28,615 nucleotides of DNA from Gnetum montanum (taxonomy: Eukaryota; Streptophyta; Gnetopsida; Gnetales; Gnetaceae): positions 64,195-92,809 of the forward strand of contig MNCI01022234.1 of assembly GCA_015680685.1 (NCBI GenBank), in the 5' to 3' direction. The notes below the pieces were generated by a model that did not search any database, was not told the DNA's origin, and saw only the letters and a program-made list of their open reading frames with translations. Of the stretch, positions 20,161 through 28,615 are shown piece by piece. The position numbers and the translations under genes are program-made. Within the stretch, counting starts at the first letter, position 1; each line of letters opens with the position of its first letter.

Positions 20161-21430
20161 ACCTACAAATTTTTAGTATTTGGTAGCCATTTCTTTAGTG
20201 CTTTTGTTTAAAATATTATATTGTTGATGCCCATAGTTTTGATTATTTTTCTAAAACATTGATTTGTATAGATCTGCTCCTTTGCATAGTTGCTAGGCTT
20301 GTTCTTTTGTAAATCTAGAATTCTCATTTGTTAATGATTGTACTCTATATTTCCATAATTTCCTTTTGTGGCAGGGGTCCTTACTTCAAATATTAATGAA
20401 TTTCTGAGCAATTCTGTTGACTATTTTTTAAACACTATTTAACAAGGATTTTGTAAATTTTATGTCAAAATTATAGTCTTGCTTTTCCAATGTTTAACCA
20501 AATGCTGCTGCACTTGGACTGGGTATTTTTTGTTTGTTTAGTTTAAGATTCTTGGCTCTGCAACTTAATTTTCTACCATTGTTTGAAAATCACTACAAAT
20601 TAAAATGTATATCATAGCAATTAATTTCCACATGATGAAGTTATTCATTAGTTTTTCACAAAGTTCTTTGCATATGCATAGAGAAAATGGATGCACTTCA
20701 TTTTATTATTCTTGTGGAACATCCAGTTTATTATTGCACTTAACTGATAAACTTATGTACTTATAAAATGTAGAAACCACTAAAAATACAATTGCAAATA
20801 CTTTCTTTTGCAATTTTCAAATTAATTTTGAGATTTCATCTCCCCAATGTGTATAGAAATACCACAATTTCTTCATAACATATGTTGAGAACACTTTACT
20901 AAGCTTATTAACTTAAAATGAGCACATTTACATAAAGAACACCTTTCTCCATTAATATACTCATGAAATTGCCCACTTTAATAATTTAACTCTCATTTTC
21001 TAGTCATCTTTGAAAAGCTAATTGAATAATTTCATTTCTTGGATCTTACTTTATAAAATTTGCTTCATATATATGGTAGAAATGTGATAAAATTTCTTAC
21101 CCCTCCTGAGTACATGAGCTGAGAAACTTATACTTTATTGAAAATTTTTCTTTTTACATAGAAATAAAAACCTTTTTTTGAGGAAAACTTTCATCAAACT
21201 TAAGGTTTGACAAAATAAAAACCTCATTCCTATTGAAACTTAAGAAACTATACAAAAAAAGCTTGATACAAACTAATCTGTAGGTGGGAAGAGAATATTT
21301 AAAGTAACTCTCTTAGGGATTCTCATATTTAGAGTCCTTTCATATGTAATTTTAGTTGTGATGAATGCCTTTCTTTCCTCTTACATAGTGGAAGCCTCAT
21401 CTTAGTCTTCACTTTTGCTTTCCACAACTG
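20161..21430. other. AT-rich sequence without a recognisable gene
   Basis: I see no coding similarity on either strand. A good splice-acceptor-like run (TTTCCTTTTGTGGCAG followed by GGG, ending about 20375) lies downstream of the CpG-richer patch. The open frame after it is short and matches nothing I know. Confidence 0.35.
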
Positions 21431-21433
21431 TAT

Positions 21434-21775
21434 TTATCTCTTTTGCATCGATCTCTTTAGCTGTTGATTTTGAGACTCTTCCCAATTAGATGTGTATGTG
21501 TCTTGAGACATCAAAGCATCTTCCTAGGAATCATCTCTACTAGACTCTCTTTGATCTTGAGTGTTACATTCATGGAACCTACCCCATACATTGGAATGTA
21601 TGGAAAGTCCTCCAGTGAGAAGTCTAAACTCATCTGAAAGCTAGAGTAGGAAAGGGCTTTCACTTGATGCTCCATAGGTTGTTACCTTAAAATAGGCTCT
21701 TAATACATGCTCTGGAAAACATCCCATTACATATGGGATAAATGGCCTTGTTATTGCTCTTTCCCCAAGAACCAT
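21434..21775 (-). pseudogene. Unidentified 114-codon coding relic
   Basis: Reading from ATG at 21775 to TAA at 21434 gives 113 residues and a stop with only two internal stops, both TAG (likely former CAG). The N-terminal half is mixed and possibly folded (MVLGERAITRPFIPYVMGCF, then HVLRAYFKVTTYG and LLTGGLSIHSNVWGRF). The C-terminal half is Gln/Ser/Asp/Glu-rich and looks disordered. I do not recognise the family. It lies on the same strand as element D but left of the N at 22232, so a link to D is not shown. It may be chance in AT-rich DNA. Confidence 0.28.
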
Positions 21776-22231
21776 CTTCTACTTCACACTCAAACACCTC
21801 ACTTGCTTTCTCCACTTAAGCCTTACCTGAGAAATGATGCAATTCTAAATAATCTACATCTTTTTTTTATAGTGTTAAGAAAGTTTGAAATTCCCACCAA
21901 TTTCACTAACCAATTTTGCCACTTTGCCAAAATTAATTATCTTTCCATCATTATACGGTAGGCCAATTTGAATTCCACTACTTGGTTGTTGAAATTAATT
22001 CACCACTAAGTAGTTATCTAACCATCACTCCCACTTATACTCATCACAAGTAATGATTATTTAGGATAATATAAATTTAATAATTAAACTAATATTTTAA
22101 AATAAATATTTTAAAATTGATACTTTAACATATACATGTTTTTTTAAAATATTATATAAACTTATCTAAGCATACATATAGGATATATATCTTAAGGTTA
22201 AATATGGCATAGGTCTATACTATTTGTTAAA
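21776..22231. other. AT-rich stretch up to the assembly N
   Basis: No coding similarity is seen on either strand; the plus-strand open stretch at 21707-21961 looks fortuitous. From 22060 the sequence is very AT-rich (repeated AATATTTTAAAAT-like units). It ends at the N at 22232, beyond which integrase coding starts abruptly. Confidence 0.45.
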
Positions 22232-22232
22232 N
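22232..22232. other. Single N, probable contig join
   Basis: Integrase coding of element D runs leftward (minus strand) up to this base and is not recognisable beyond it. Two other single Ns (12363, 12808) mark a suspicious join elsewhere in the window. Confidence 0.6.
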
Positions 22233-23300
22233 TTGACTTTAAAAGTTCTCTTCAAAGCCTTTCTATTAAACCACCTTTTAACTCGAGAAGCATTCTTTAG
22301 TAAATTATCTCTAGCTGTATTCATTTCGGCTTCCCTTTTGATGAGTAAGGTCATGAAATTTCTATCATTATTGATTTTCTCACTATACTTTTGCACAAAA
22401 TCTAAGGTTAAACTTATAATCTTGTTCATAATTCTAGTAGGTAAACCACAAACCAAGTTACAAGTTGACGTTCCAATAGCCTTCTTAAATCTAATCCAGT
22501 TAGTCCATAATGCAGATTGCAAGTAATCGATCCAATTTCATGGATTTCCATCCATTGACTGCTTAATATTGGAAATGAGCTTTTTATTTGTGGATTTAGC
22601 AACATCATTTTCTTGAGGATAATAATTTGAGGAAGAAAATAAAAAGATGGATTTTTCCAATGCCCATGTTATAAATTCTTTAGATTGAAAAGTAGGTCCA
22701 TTGTTGGATACCAACACTTCAGGTAGATCAAAATGACTTAAAATGTAATCTTCCAAGAATTTAATCACATTTGATACTAAAATTTTCCTTAAAGCCTTTG
22801 CTGTAGACCATTTGGTAAAGTAATCCATAGTTGTGAGAACAAGCTTATGTTCTACTCTTGAAGGAGTAAGTGTATGAATAAAATCTAAGTCCCATTGTTG
22901 AAATGGTCTATCGACAATTACTGGTTTTAAAGGAGCTCTAGCCTTTTTGATTTTTGATCCATGAATTTGATAGTTGTAACATATTTGAATTTTCAAACTG
23001 ATATCTTGGTACATAGTAGGCCAACAAAAATTATAGTGAAGTATATGTTGCATAGTAGACTTAGGATATTCATAGAAGAAATTAGAATGATCATGGAATT
23101 GTTCTAAGATATGACCAATTTGATCATCGTGACCACAGTTCAACAAAGCCCCTCTAAAATCCTTTCTGTATAAAATTCCATATTTAACTACAAATTTATT
23201 TGCCTTTCTAAAGAAATCTCTCTTCTAACTAGTAGTTAGGTTATTCGGAACCTTCCGTTTATCAAGGAATTCTAGAATTTCATCATGCCAATTCCCTTCA
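22233..23300 (-). pseudogene. Integrase of element D
   Basis: Zinc-binding remnants (QFHDHSNFF..., ICYNYQIHG) have lost the second Cys (now Tyr). The core has WDLDFI with the first Asp kept (22885-22883). VSNNGPTF has the second Asp changed to Asn (22705-22703), and ENDVAKSTNKK has the Glu changed to Lys (22597-22595). Two of three catalytic acids are lost, so it is inactive. The C-terminal part (IISLTLDFVQKYSEKINN ... NLLKNASRVKRWFNRKALK) continues to the N at 22232. Plus-strand open stretches here are shadows. Confidence 0.88.
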
Positions 23301-23394
23301 TAAGTCTTAAGTGCACATGCTTCATCTTCCATTCCTTTAACAGTTTTGCATATTTCCAATGATAACCTAAATCTAAAACTTTGAAGCTTTATGA

Positions 23395-23899
23395 GGCACT
23401 TTCCTCTTTCAATCCAATTTCATTTTGGACTAAGAATTGTTTGATTGTAGGCTCTATTAGCATCATATGAACTACTGAGCTTCCCAAGTAATATTTTAAA
23501 TGCTGAAGTATCTTAATAACTGCAAATGCTTGTTTCTTTAATTTTGAATAATTTAGCTCTGAACCTTTCAAATGATACCTAAAAAATCCAATTGGTTCAT
23601 CTTGACCTTTATCGTTTTGAGTTAAAATAGTAGCAACTGAGTCATTTGAAGCAAAAGTATATAACCAAAAGTCTTCTTTTAATTTTGGCTTTACCAAGTA
23701 TGGAGCTTCTTGTATAGCTTTCTTAATTTCTACTAATGCTCTCTCTAATTCTAATGTTTTCTCTAAGACATCTTTCCTTAGCATATGCATCAAAGGTTTA
23801 GTGATTTTAGTGAATCCAAGGATAAATTTCTTAATAGAATTTATCTTTCCAAAGAAAGATCTAAGAGACTTTTTACTTGTAGGGTGCTCAATATACATT
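23395..23899 (-). pseudogene. RT connection and gypsy-type RNase H of element D
   Basis: An open piece begins HPTSKKSLRSFFGKINSIKK (the usual xSFLGxxNY block), then PLMHMLRKD, ALVEIKKAIQEAPYLVKP and the RNase H part WLYTFASNDSVATILTQND, GFFRYHLKGSELNYSKLKKQ and KILQHLKYYLGSS. The first catalytic position is occupied by Asn in FASNDS (Asp-Ala-Ser is usual), so activity is doubtful. It is uninterrupted until a stop near 23389. Confidence 0.82.
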
Positions 23900-24484
23900 T
23901 TTTTGGATTGAATGAAATACCATACTCACAACATCTGTCAAAACCTTGTTGTAGATGACCAATATGATCTTTCTTCTTTTTTGAAAAGATAGTAATATCA
24001 TCCAAATAAAGTACAACAAACTCACCTATTAAACCTTTAAAGGCTAAATCCATTTTTCTTTGAAAATTAGCTCCATCATTTGACAATCCAAATGTCATTC
24101 TTTGGTAAGCAAAAGTTTCCCACTTGGTGATAAATGTTGTTTTATATCTATCATATTTATCTACCAGGATTTAGTTATAGCCTGAAAATCCATCTAAGAA
24201 AGAATATACCTAACAACCTTATACTTTAATCAATATCTCACAATTCTAGGAAGTGGATATTTATCTTTTTCTGAAGTTTCATTCAAATTTCTGAAATCCA
24301 CACAATGTCTAATATCACCATCCTTCTTTCTTACTGGTACAATATTAGCAAGCCATGTCGAATATCGAACCAGATATATGATTTGAGCTTGCAATAACTT
24401 CTTGATTTTAGCTTCCATAACTAACTCAAATGATGGATTAAATTTCATTTGCTTTTGTTTAACTACCTTACAACTATCTATCAA
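23900..24484 (-). pseudogene. Reverse transcriptase of element D
   Basis: Blocks in order: KIKKLLQAQIIYLVRYSTW, LANIVPVRKKDGDIRHCVDF, RNLNETSEKDKYPLP, a broken LDGFSGYN, FAYQRMTFGLSNDGANFQRK, and the catalytic YLDDI with the Asp pair at 24002-23997. HLQQGFDRCCEYGISFNPKK follows. Stops and a shift occur near 24230-24100. Active-site acids are kept. RT would copy element RNA. Confidence 0.87.
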
Positions 24485-24896
24485 AGGAATCTTATTATTT
24501 ATTGCATCTAGTCGAAAAGTTTTAAGATCATCATAAGACTAAGAAAAATTTTCCAAATTATTTTTCAAGAGTAATAATAGATTTTGTTTGAAGGCTAAGT
24601 CCTTTGCCTTGATGATATTTTACATCTTTGATACATCAGTAGATTCGAAATTCACTACTTCATAACTTTAATCATTTGGATTTTGTATATCCTTTCTAGT
24701 AAGTTGATTTTTACTGAATTCATGTTCACAAGCAATCAATTTTTTTTAAATCAAATTTTTCTTAAACCTTGACATTGTTTTGGGTATAATTTAACTTTTA
24801 AAATCTTACTTATTTCTCAAGAATCTAAGTAACTGATTTTTATCTTTGCATACTTGTAAATGTTTTAAGTTATCTGGTATTGAAGGTTAATGTTCA
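24485..24896 (-). pseudogene. Spacer coding between RNase H and RT of element D
   Basis: Fragments continue in minus-strand frames (NNLENFS.SYDDLKTFRLDAINNKIPLID near 24560-24480), separated by stops and A-runs. No domain is recognised. It leads directly into the RT N-terminus. Confidence 0.45.
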
Positions 24897-25329
24897 TTCT
24901 CAATTTCTTATACCTTTATAACCTTCTATTTTTTTCACATCTAATGATGAAGTTGCTTTTACCAAGTCATTTGCTATGTAATAATCTTCTTTATCTATAT
25001 GTTTTATTTGGTAGTGATGAAATTGATCCAATATTTTGCAAATGAGATATTTATACAAGAATGAGCTTTCTAGCACACAATTACCTTTAATTTTTTCACT
25101 TACCAATATTGAATCTCCCTTTATGGTGAGTACCTTAAATCCTTTTTCCAAGGTTGTTTTAATTCCAATACACAAAGTTTTGTATTCAATCTTGTTGTTA
25201 GTATAAGGGAAGGATAGATGAATTGCTTTGAATATTTTGGGGGGGGTTATCTTTTACTAGAACTATTTCAACTCCTACATCTTTAGAGTTACAAGAACCA
25301 TCAAAGTATAGCTCACATTTGCTCTCATC
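24897..25329 (-). pseudogene. Archaeal-type RNase H (RVT_3-like) between protease and RT in element D
   Basis: The domain starts at LYFDGSCNSKDVGVEIVLVK. All four metal-binding acids of the RNase H fold can be placed: Asp in FDGS (25302-25300), Glu in NNKIEYKTL (25187-25185), Asp in IKGDSILV (25115-25113) and Asp in IANDLVKA (24968-24966). The helix between them (TLEKGFKVLTIKGD; HHYQIKHIDKEDYYIANDL) fits the RVT_3 pattern of plant retrotransposons. The frame is broken once, at a run of eight G (25239-25246), where seven would keep it open. This may be mutation or sequencing error. The domain would degrade RNA in RNA-DNA hybrids, duplicating the job of the RNase H after RT. Confidence 0.82.
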
Positions 25330-25659
25330 TTTAGATTCTTCTTTGTTTAATTTATCAACTCCTTAAAGCATGTAGATTATGGTTTCAAAAATTCTAATTT
25401 CAATGACTTTATTCTTTCCATCTATAGTAATATTCTCACTCATCAAGGGTTCACTATAAACATATATTTGATTTGGCTCTCCTTTCCAATGTAATCACAT
25501 ATGTGAGTAATTCATTGTTATGTAACCTAAGAAATTCTTACTTCAACTTCTACTCAATAGAATATTATGTGAACCTGGCATGTATGCAACTTGAATAGTT
25601 AGTATACTTTTGATACAAGGTTCAGAAGCAATTTGTAATAAAACATTGGGCAGTTGACT
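25330..25659 (-). pseudogene. Protease-RNase H linker of element D
   Basis: With a few stops and shifts the minus strand reads on: NIVSQLPNVLLQIASEPCIK, then VAYMPGSHNILLSRS, KNFLGYITMNYSHM, LHWKGEPNQI and NITIDGKNKVIEIRIFETII. The GSHNILLSRSW..LGYI-like part resembles the second half of a protease fold (ILLGRDW..LGG). The coding is continuous with both neighbours, so protease and RNase H belong to one polyprotein and were not joined by a later insertion. Confidence 0.6.
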
Positions 25660-26040
25660 CACAATATTCACTCTGCTCTTATCCACTTACATAATTTTTT
25701 ATTTGATTTTTTAGGAATCAAACCAAGTTTTTTGCATATAGTCAATGACATGATAGTAGAGGTAGCTCCAGAATCGACTAAAAAATTGTGAAGATATTTT
25801 TCTTTTAATTTCATTGTCAAAAGAAAAGGAGGATCTTCCTTGTTAGAAGTACAATTATAACTAGTTTTTGTTTTATTATCATAGTTGGACACATAGCTTA
25901 ACTCTGACTCTCCAACTCTCTTTTTACCTTTAATAAACTCTAAGGCCTTTCTTTGATAATCACCTATCTGTAGTAATTGGTAAATGCTAATGCTGGCCCT
26001 GATATGTTTGAGATCTTTAATCAAATCATATTTTTCATCT
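25660..26040 (-). pseudogene. Aspartic protease of element D
   Basis: An open piece at 25668-26024 begins with a Y/IKDLKHIRASISIYQLLQI segment, a region found just before the protease in some plant and fungal Ty3 elements. After a Lys/Ser/Asn linker comes FLVDSGATSTIMSLTICKKL, an intact DSGA active-site block with the catalytic Asp at codon 25775-25773. A C-terminal tail follows (PKKSNKKLCKWIRAE). Protease would process Gag-Pol. This domain is uninterrupted in this copy. Confidence 0.8.
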
Positions 26041-26059
26041 CCATAAAAGCTTGGTTTCT

Positions 26060-27239
26060 TTATCCACTTATAGAAATACTGATTTTGAGTTCTTCCTTCT
26101 ACTTGATCTTCCTTTTATTTCTTTCTTTTCTACTTGGTTAGAAAATCTTTCTATTAGTAGATGGATCAAAAATAACATTTGGAGGCCTTGAAGTAGTTAA
26201 TCTTTCTTTTGATCATAGATTACATTCATTTTCTTCATTATTGTTACACTCATCATCTGAGGATGTATCCTCTTCAGAACTTAATACAGAAGAAGCATCA
26301 CTAGATCCATTGTTAGAAGATTTGCTTGCATAATGAACGCTATATAGCTCATCATCTAATTCAATATCAAGGACATTGGACATAATAACTTACTTTTATC
26401 CTCATCTTCTACTAACTTAGTATCTTCATGCTTATGTTTTCTATTTTTCTTTTCCTCTTTGATTTTAACTTTTGTCAAATCTTTCTCTAATTTCACTATT
26501 TTGTTAGACACGTGTCTCATTAACTATCCTTTTTCAGATTCTTTGATTTCTAACTCTTGTTCTACTTTAATATGGGATGGCCCTGGTAATGCTTTAAGTT
26601 GAGCAAAATCTTGCATAAGAATCATCATCTTCTCTTCTTCCTTTTGAGTTATGATAATTTCTTCATGATTCAAGTTCAACTTTTTTTCTAATTGTATAGC
26701 TTCACTAAAGTAGTCATTCAGTGTTATCAACTTTTGAGTTCTTCTTAATCAAATTAAAATATTGGGATTCACATCCTTAAGATGAGTATCTATATGCATT
26801 TCATTTAATGATTTATATTATCTTTGAAAGAGTTCACAAATTCATTGAAACTTAATATTGAAATCTCTATTTGACTCTTTAACTCCTTACTTAGCTTGTA
26901 CTAGTCCATAGTATAGTTTTTTTTATCTAATTAATTATCAAACTAGGCCAAGAAAAGACTTTTCATACCATCTGAACTTGTGATGCTATTGCTTGGTAAG
27001 CTCAAGTACCAAATCTAAGGCATATCCTTTAAATTTGCTACAAATAATCTACAAGCTTGATCTTGATGTTGAATGTTTGCATGAGCGAAAGCTAACCCAA
27101 ATATGTGAATATACTCTTCAGCCATGTAAGCTTTTTTAGGAATAAAAGGCTCAAGAAAATATTTGTGAACTACCCTAGAAATATCATTATAGTTTTGAAA
27201 TCCTAATGGTGTAACTCTTTGCCAAGGATTTGCCATCAT
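26060..27239 (-). pseudogene. gag: gag of element D
   Basis: I choose the first of two adjacent Met codons at 27239 (MMANPWQRVTPLGFQNYND) because it opens a well-formed frame. The open frame runs further back to 27371, but that part lies inside E's LTR. The capsid region includes AYMAEEYIHIFGLAFAHANI, QHQDQACRLFVANLKDMP and a damaged continuation to about 26750. Then comes a charged helical part (SEAIQLEKKLNLNHEEIII, 26524-26730) and a Lys/Glu-rich stretch to about 26400. I see no CCHC zinc knuckle. The middle (26730-27000) and the part near 26100-26400 are broken by stops and shifts. Confidence 0.65.
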
Positions 27240-27296
27240 ATTAGATTTCCTTTTGATTGTTGAACTCTTATACTTCTTTAGTCGTCTCTTATAAAT

Positions 27297-28073
27297 TGAT
27301 GAGTGGCGAGGTACCCCTACACTCAACCATACGAATATGAGCGTCTCACGTGCGATCTGTTTGAACTCCAAGAACTAAGTGCTTACGTGCCTTAATGGAA
27401 CACTTAAGGTTAATCAATCGCTATCTTCCCAAGCTTACTTATATTGTCACAGTTGTATGGTTAAGTAAGCTTGAGGTATGTGATTTTTATATCTTTTATC
27501 TTTTTAATGTCATATGTTAATAGGGAGAGGTGAAGAGAACTAAATGACTAACTTTCATTAACTATTCACTAACTAATTTCTAATTTTCCTAGCATCAGTA
27601 TTGATTCCCACTTGCCGCACACACCCTGAACTATTGCAACACTGCTGGGATTACCAAATGCTACTTGTTATTGGGTTACCAAGTGTTACACACGTGCTCG
27701 AAGCGGTCGTACTGAATGCACTTAACTAGGAGAGTCAACGGTTGAGAGAGATTGATTATCTAGGAAAGAATTTAAACATTTAATAATAATTAAATCCTAT
27801 TTAGCTTAGTCCACATGCTGAAAGGTTTATTAGAAAGTTCATCTTTATTGCCATACACAAATGTGTGCTCAAGTACAATTTGCTTGAATAAAGATCTGTT
27901 CACTTTAGGACTCCTACTGCGGGCACATGGAAATTATTCCAACTCTAGAATGGTAAAACTGCTATAGTTTGGCTAAGGTCTAAGTCTAGATGCCTAAAAC
28001 AGGGAAAGCTGCCTCTTATTTATAGATGTTGTGGCGGGCTGTGATATCGCGTATGCGAAATCGCGGCTCATCA
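27297..28073 (-). repeat. 3' LTR of element E, same family as A, minus strand
   Basis: Read on the minus strand it starts TGATGAGCC after the tract GGGGGTA and ends GGGGTACCTCGCCACTCATCA. Termini and internal blocks (TGGTAATCCCAGCAGTG, GCAAGTGGGAATCA, GGTTGAGTGTAGGGG) match A's LTRs. It is 777 bp and keeps many more CpG sites than A, so it is probably younger or less methylated. Since a polypurine tract precedes it and no tRNA-Asp site follows it, it is the 3' LTR. It ends exactly at D's leader, so E is inserted in D. The rest of E and its other LTR lie outside the window. Confidence 0.85.
28015..28024 (-). promoter_or_regulatory. TATA box candidate in the LTR of E
   Basis: TATAAATAAG on the minus strand, about 50 bp into the LTR as here aligned. 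A carries TATATAAAT followed by a similar downstream region. Distances differ because of indels near the LTR start. Confidence 0.5.
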
Positions 28074-28082
28074 TACCCCCAT
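28074..28082 (-). promoter_or_regulatory. Polypurine tract of element E
   Basis: ATGGGGGTA on the minus strand directly precedes the TGATGAG LTR start. It is the same junction as in A (GTGGGGGTA then TGATGAG). Confidence 0.85.
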
Positions 28083-28481
28083 GACTAAATGAAAACTCGT
28101 CCTTTAGTTCCTTATAAAATATTGGGAAGGTATGTGATTATTGACTTGAATGACACTAATGGTGAATGGGGTGACATGTGAATGGATCATCATTACAATA
28201 CATGACAAAATTAGTGTTCATGATAATAAGAGTGAACAGTATACATATTTGACATCCAGTCTTATTTGGCAACTGAGAGAGAAGAGAGAAGAGAGAGAGA
28301 AAAGAAGAAGTCTACTGCTGCTGATGCCAAGATTGCACTTTTTGTTATCCATCCATAAGCACACCATCAATCTTGTTCCTTGCATAACTACTCCAGTACC
28401 AGCCCATTCCAAGTGTTTCCTCTAGGTCCAATCCATTGGTGTATGATTGCCATATGCACACACAACACAATCTTATATTAG
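28083..28481 (-). other. 3' internal (untranslated) end of element E
   Basis: On the minus strand the last 200 or so bases before the tract align loosely with A's sequence before its tract (CACTAATTTTGT..., CATACCTTCCCAATATTTTATAAG..., GAGTTTTCA.TTAGT). The homology fades beyond about 28260. A purine run of GAGAGA/AGAAG type on the plus strand (28274-28312) lies inside. Open stretches at 28150-28425 (+) and 28218-28581 (-) cross this simple repeat and are probably not genes. Confidence 0.6.
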
Positions 28482-28615
28482 TGTTGGTGACCGTTTGGGA
28501 TGCGACCGCCAACGAGTGTCCTCGAACAGGATTTAGGTGCTTGCTGGTCTTCTGGCAACACCAAGGCTCAGATACCTCCAAATAGACTCAGTAGTTAATG
28601 TGAGTATGTGTGTGT
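28482..28615 (+). repeat. C2: second copy of the TGTTGG... repeat, runs off the window
   Basis: It matches the start of C1 at 18226 over about 130 bases. It keeps CpGs (GACCG, GATGCGACCGCCAACGAG, CTCGAAC) that are TpG or CpA in C1, so this copy is better preserved. It begins with TG, abruptly, inside E's internal sequence, as an LTR or other insertion would. Confidence 0.65.

Larger units (their letters stand above)
22233..27296 (-). mobile_element. Element D: Ty3/gypsy gag-pol relic with an RNase H before RT
   Basis: On the minus strand a near-continuous gag-pol reads gag (27239 to about 26060), protease (about 26040-25680), linker (25680-25330), archaeal-type RNase H (about 25320-24900), RT (about 24480-23900), gypsy RNase H (about 23850-23400) and integrase (about 23250-22233). 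No LTR of its own is visible. On its 5' side it is cut by element E's LTR, and on its 3' side it stops at the N. It is less decayed than A, with long open pieces. The extra RNase H between protease and RT is the notable feature. Ordinary Ty3/gypsy pol is PR-RT-RH-IN, and Tat elements place the extra RNase H after the first. Confidence 0.82.

Noticed and set aside
22224-22526. Plus-strand 100-residue hydrophobic frame
   Set aside because: Exact shadow of D's integrase C-terminus on the minus strand.
27240-27371. Upstream extension of D's gag (Met at 27371)
   Set aside because: Most of the extension lies inside E's LTR, a later insertion; the adjacent Met codons at 27239 are a better start.
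28150-28581. Open frames on both strands near the right end as a host gene
   Set aside because: They overlap E's 3' untranslated end, a GA-rich simple repeat and C2, and show no domain or codon pattern.
18226-28615. One 10-kb element with C1 and C2 as its LTRs
   Set aside because: No primer site after C1, no polypurine tract before C2, and one copy is much more CpG-depleted. Kept only as an alternative.

Overview
This window looks like intergenic DNA from a seed plant with a large, transposon-rich genome. A gymnosperm is my guess, from the style of the elements only. It is AT-rich and CpG-poor. I found no intact host gene, rRNA, tRNA or CRISPR array. Nearly all recognisable coding sequence is decayed Ty3/gypsy LTR-retrotransposon protein. 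The stops and changed catalytic residues are mostly of the kind made by C-to-T or G-to-A change (CAA/CAG to TAA/TAG, TGG to TAG/TGA, Asp to Asn), as expected of old methylated repeats.

Element A (69-17161, + strand) is an end-to-end Athila/Tat-branch element. Its LTRs start TGATGAG and end CTCATCA. It has a tRNA-Asp-type primer binding site, the polypurine tract GTGGGGGTA and a perfect 5-bp target duplication ACAAG. It carries gag, protease, RT, RNase H and integrase relics, then a further long coiled-coil-rich coding relic between integrase and the 3' LTR. Element B (1980-6080, + strand) is nested in A's gag. It is a short element with an initiator-Met-type primer site, a chromovirus-style gag and protease, and no RT, RNase H or integrase. 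A sits in or next to a related gag fragment, element F (17215-18225), which is cut off at 18226 by a TGTTGG... repeat (C1).

From 18226 to 22231 there is mostly non-coding AT-rich DNA. It holds a cluster of palindromes near 19.4 kb, a CpG-richer and more gene-like patch at 19.74-20.16 kb, and a 114-codon minus-strand relic at 21434-21775. A single N at 22232 marks a join.

Element D (22233-27296, - strand) is a gypsy gag-pol relic with the order gag, protease, archaeal-type RNase H, RT, gypsy RNase H, integrase. An RNase H between protease and RT is the most unusual biology in the window. D's 5' leader abuts exactly the end of a minus-strand 3' LTR (element E, 27297-28073), which belongs to A's LTR family but is better preserved. 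E's 3' internal sequence is cut at 28482 by a second, better-preserved copy (C2) of the TGTTGG repeat.

A perfect 213-bp inverted repeat (12150-12362 and 12595-12807) has an N directly after each arm. I read it as an assembly error, not biology. The inferred order is F before A before B, D before E before C2, with C1 landing in F.
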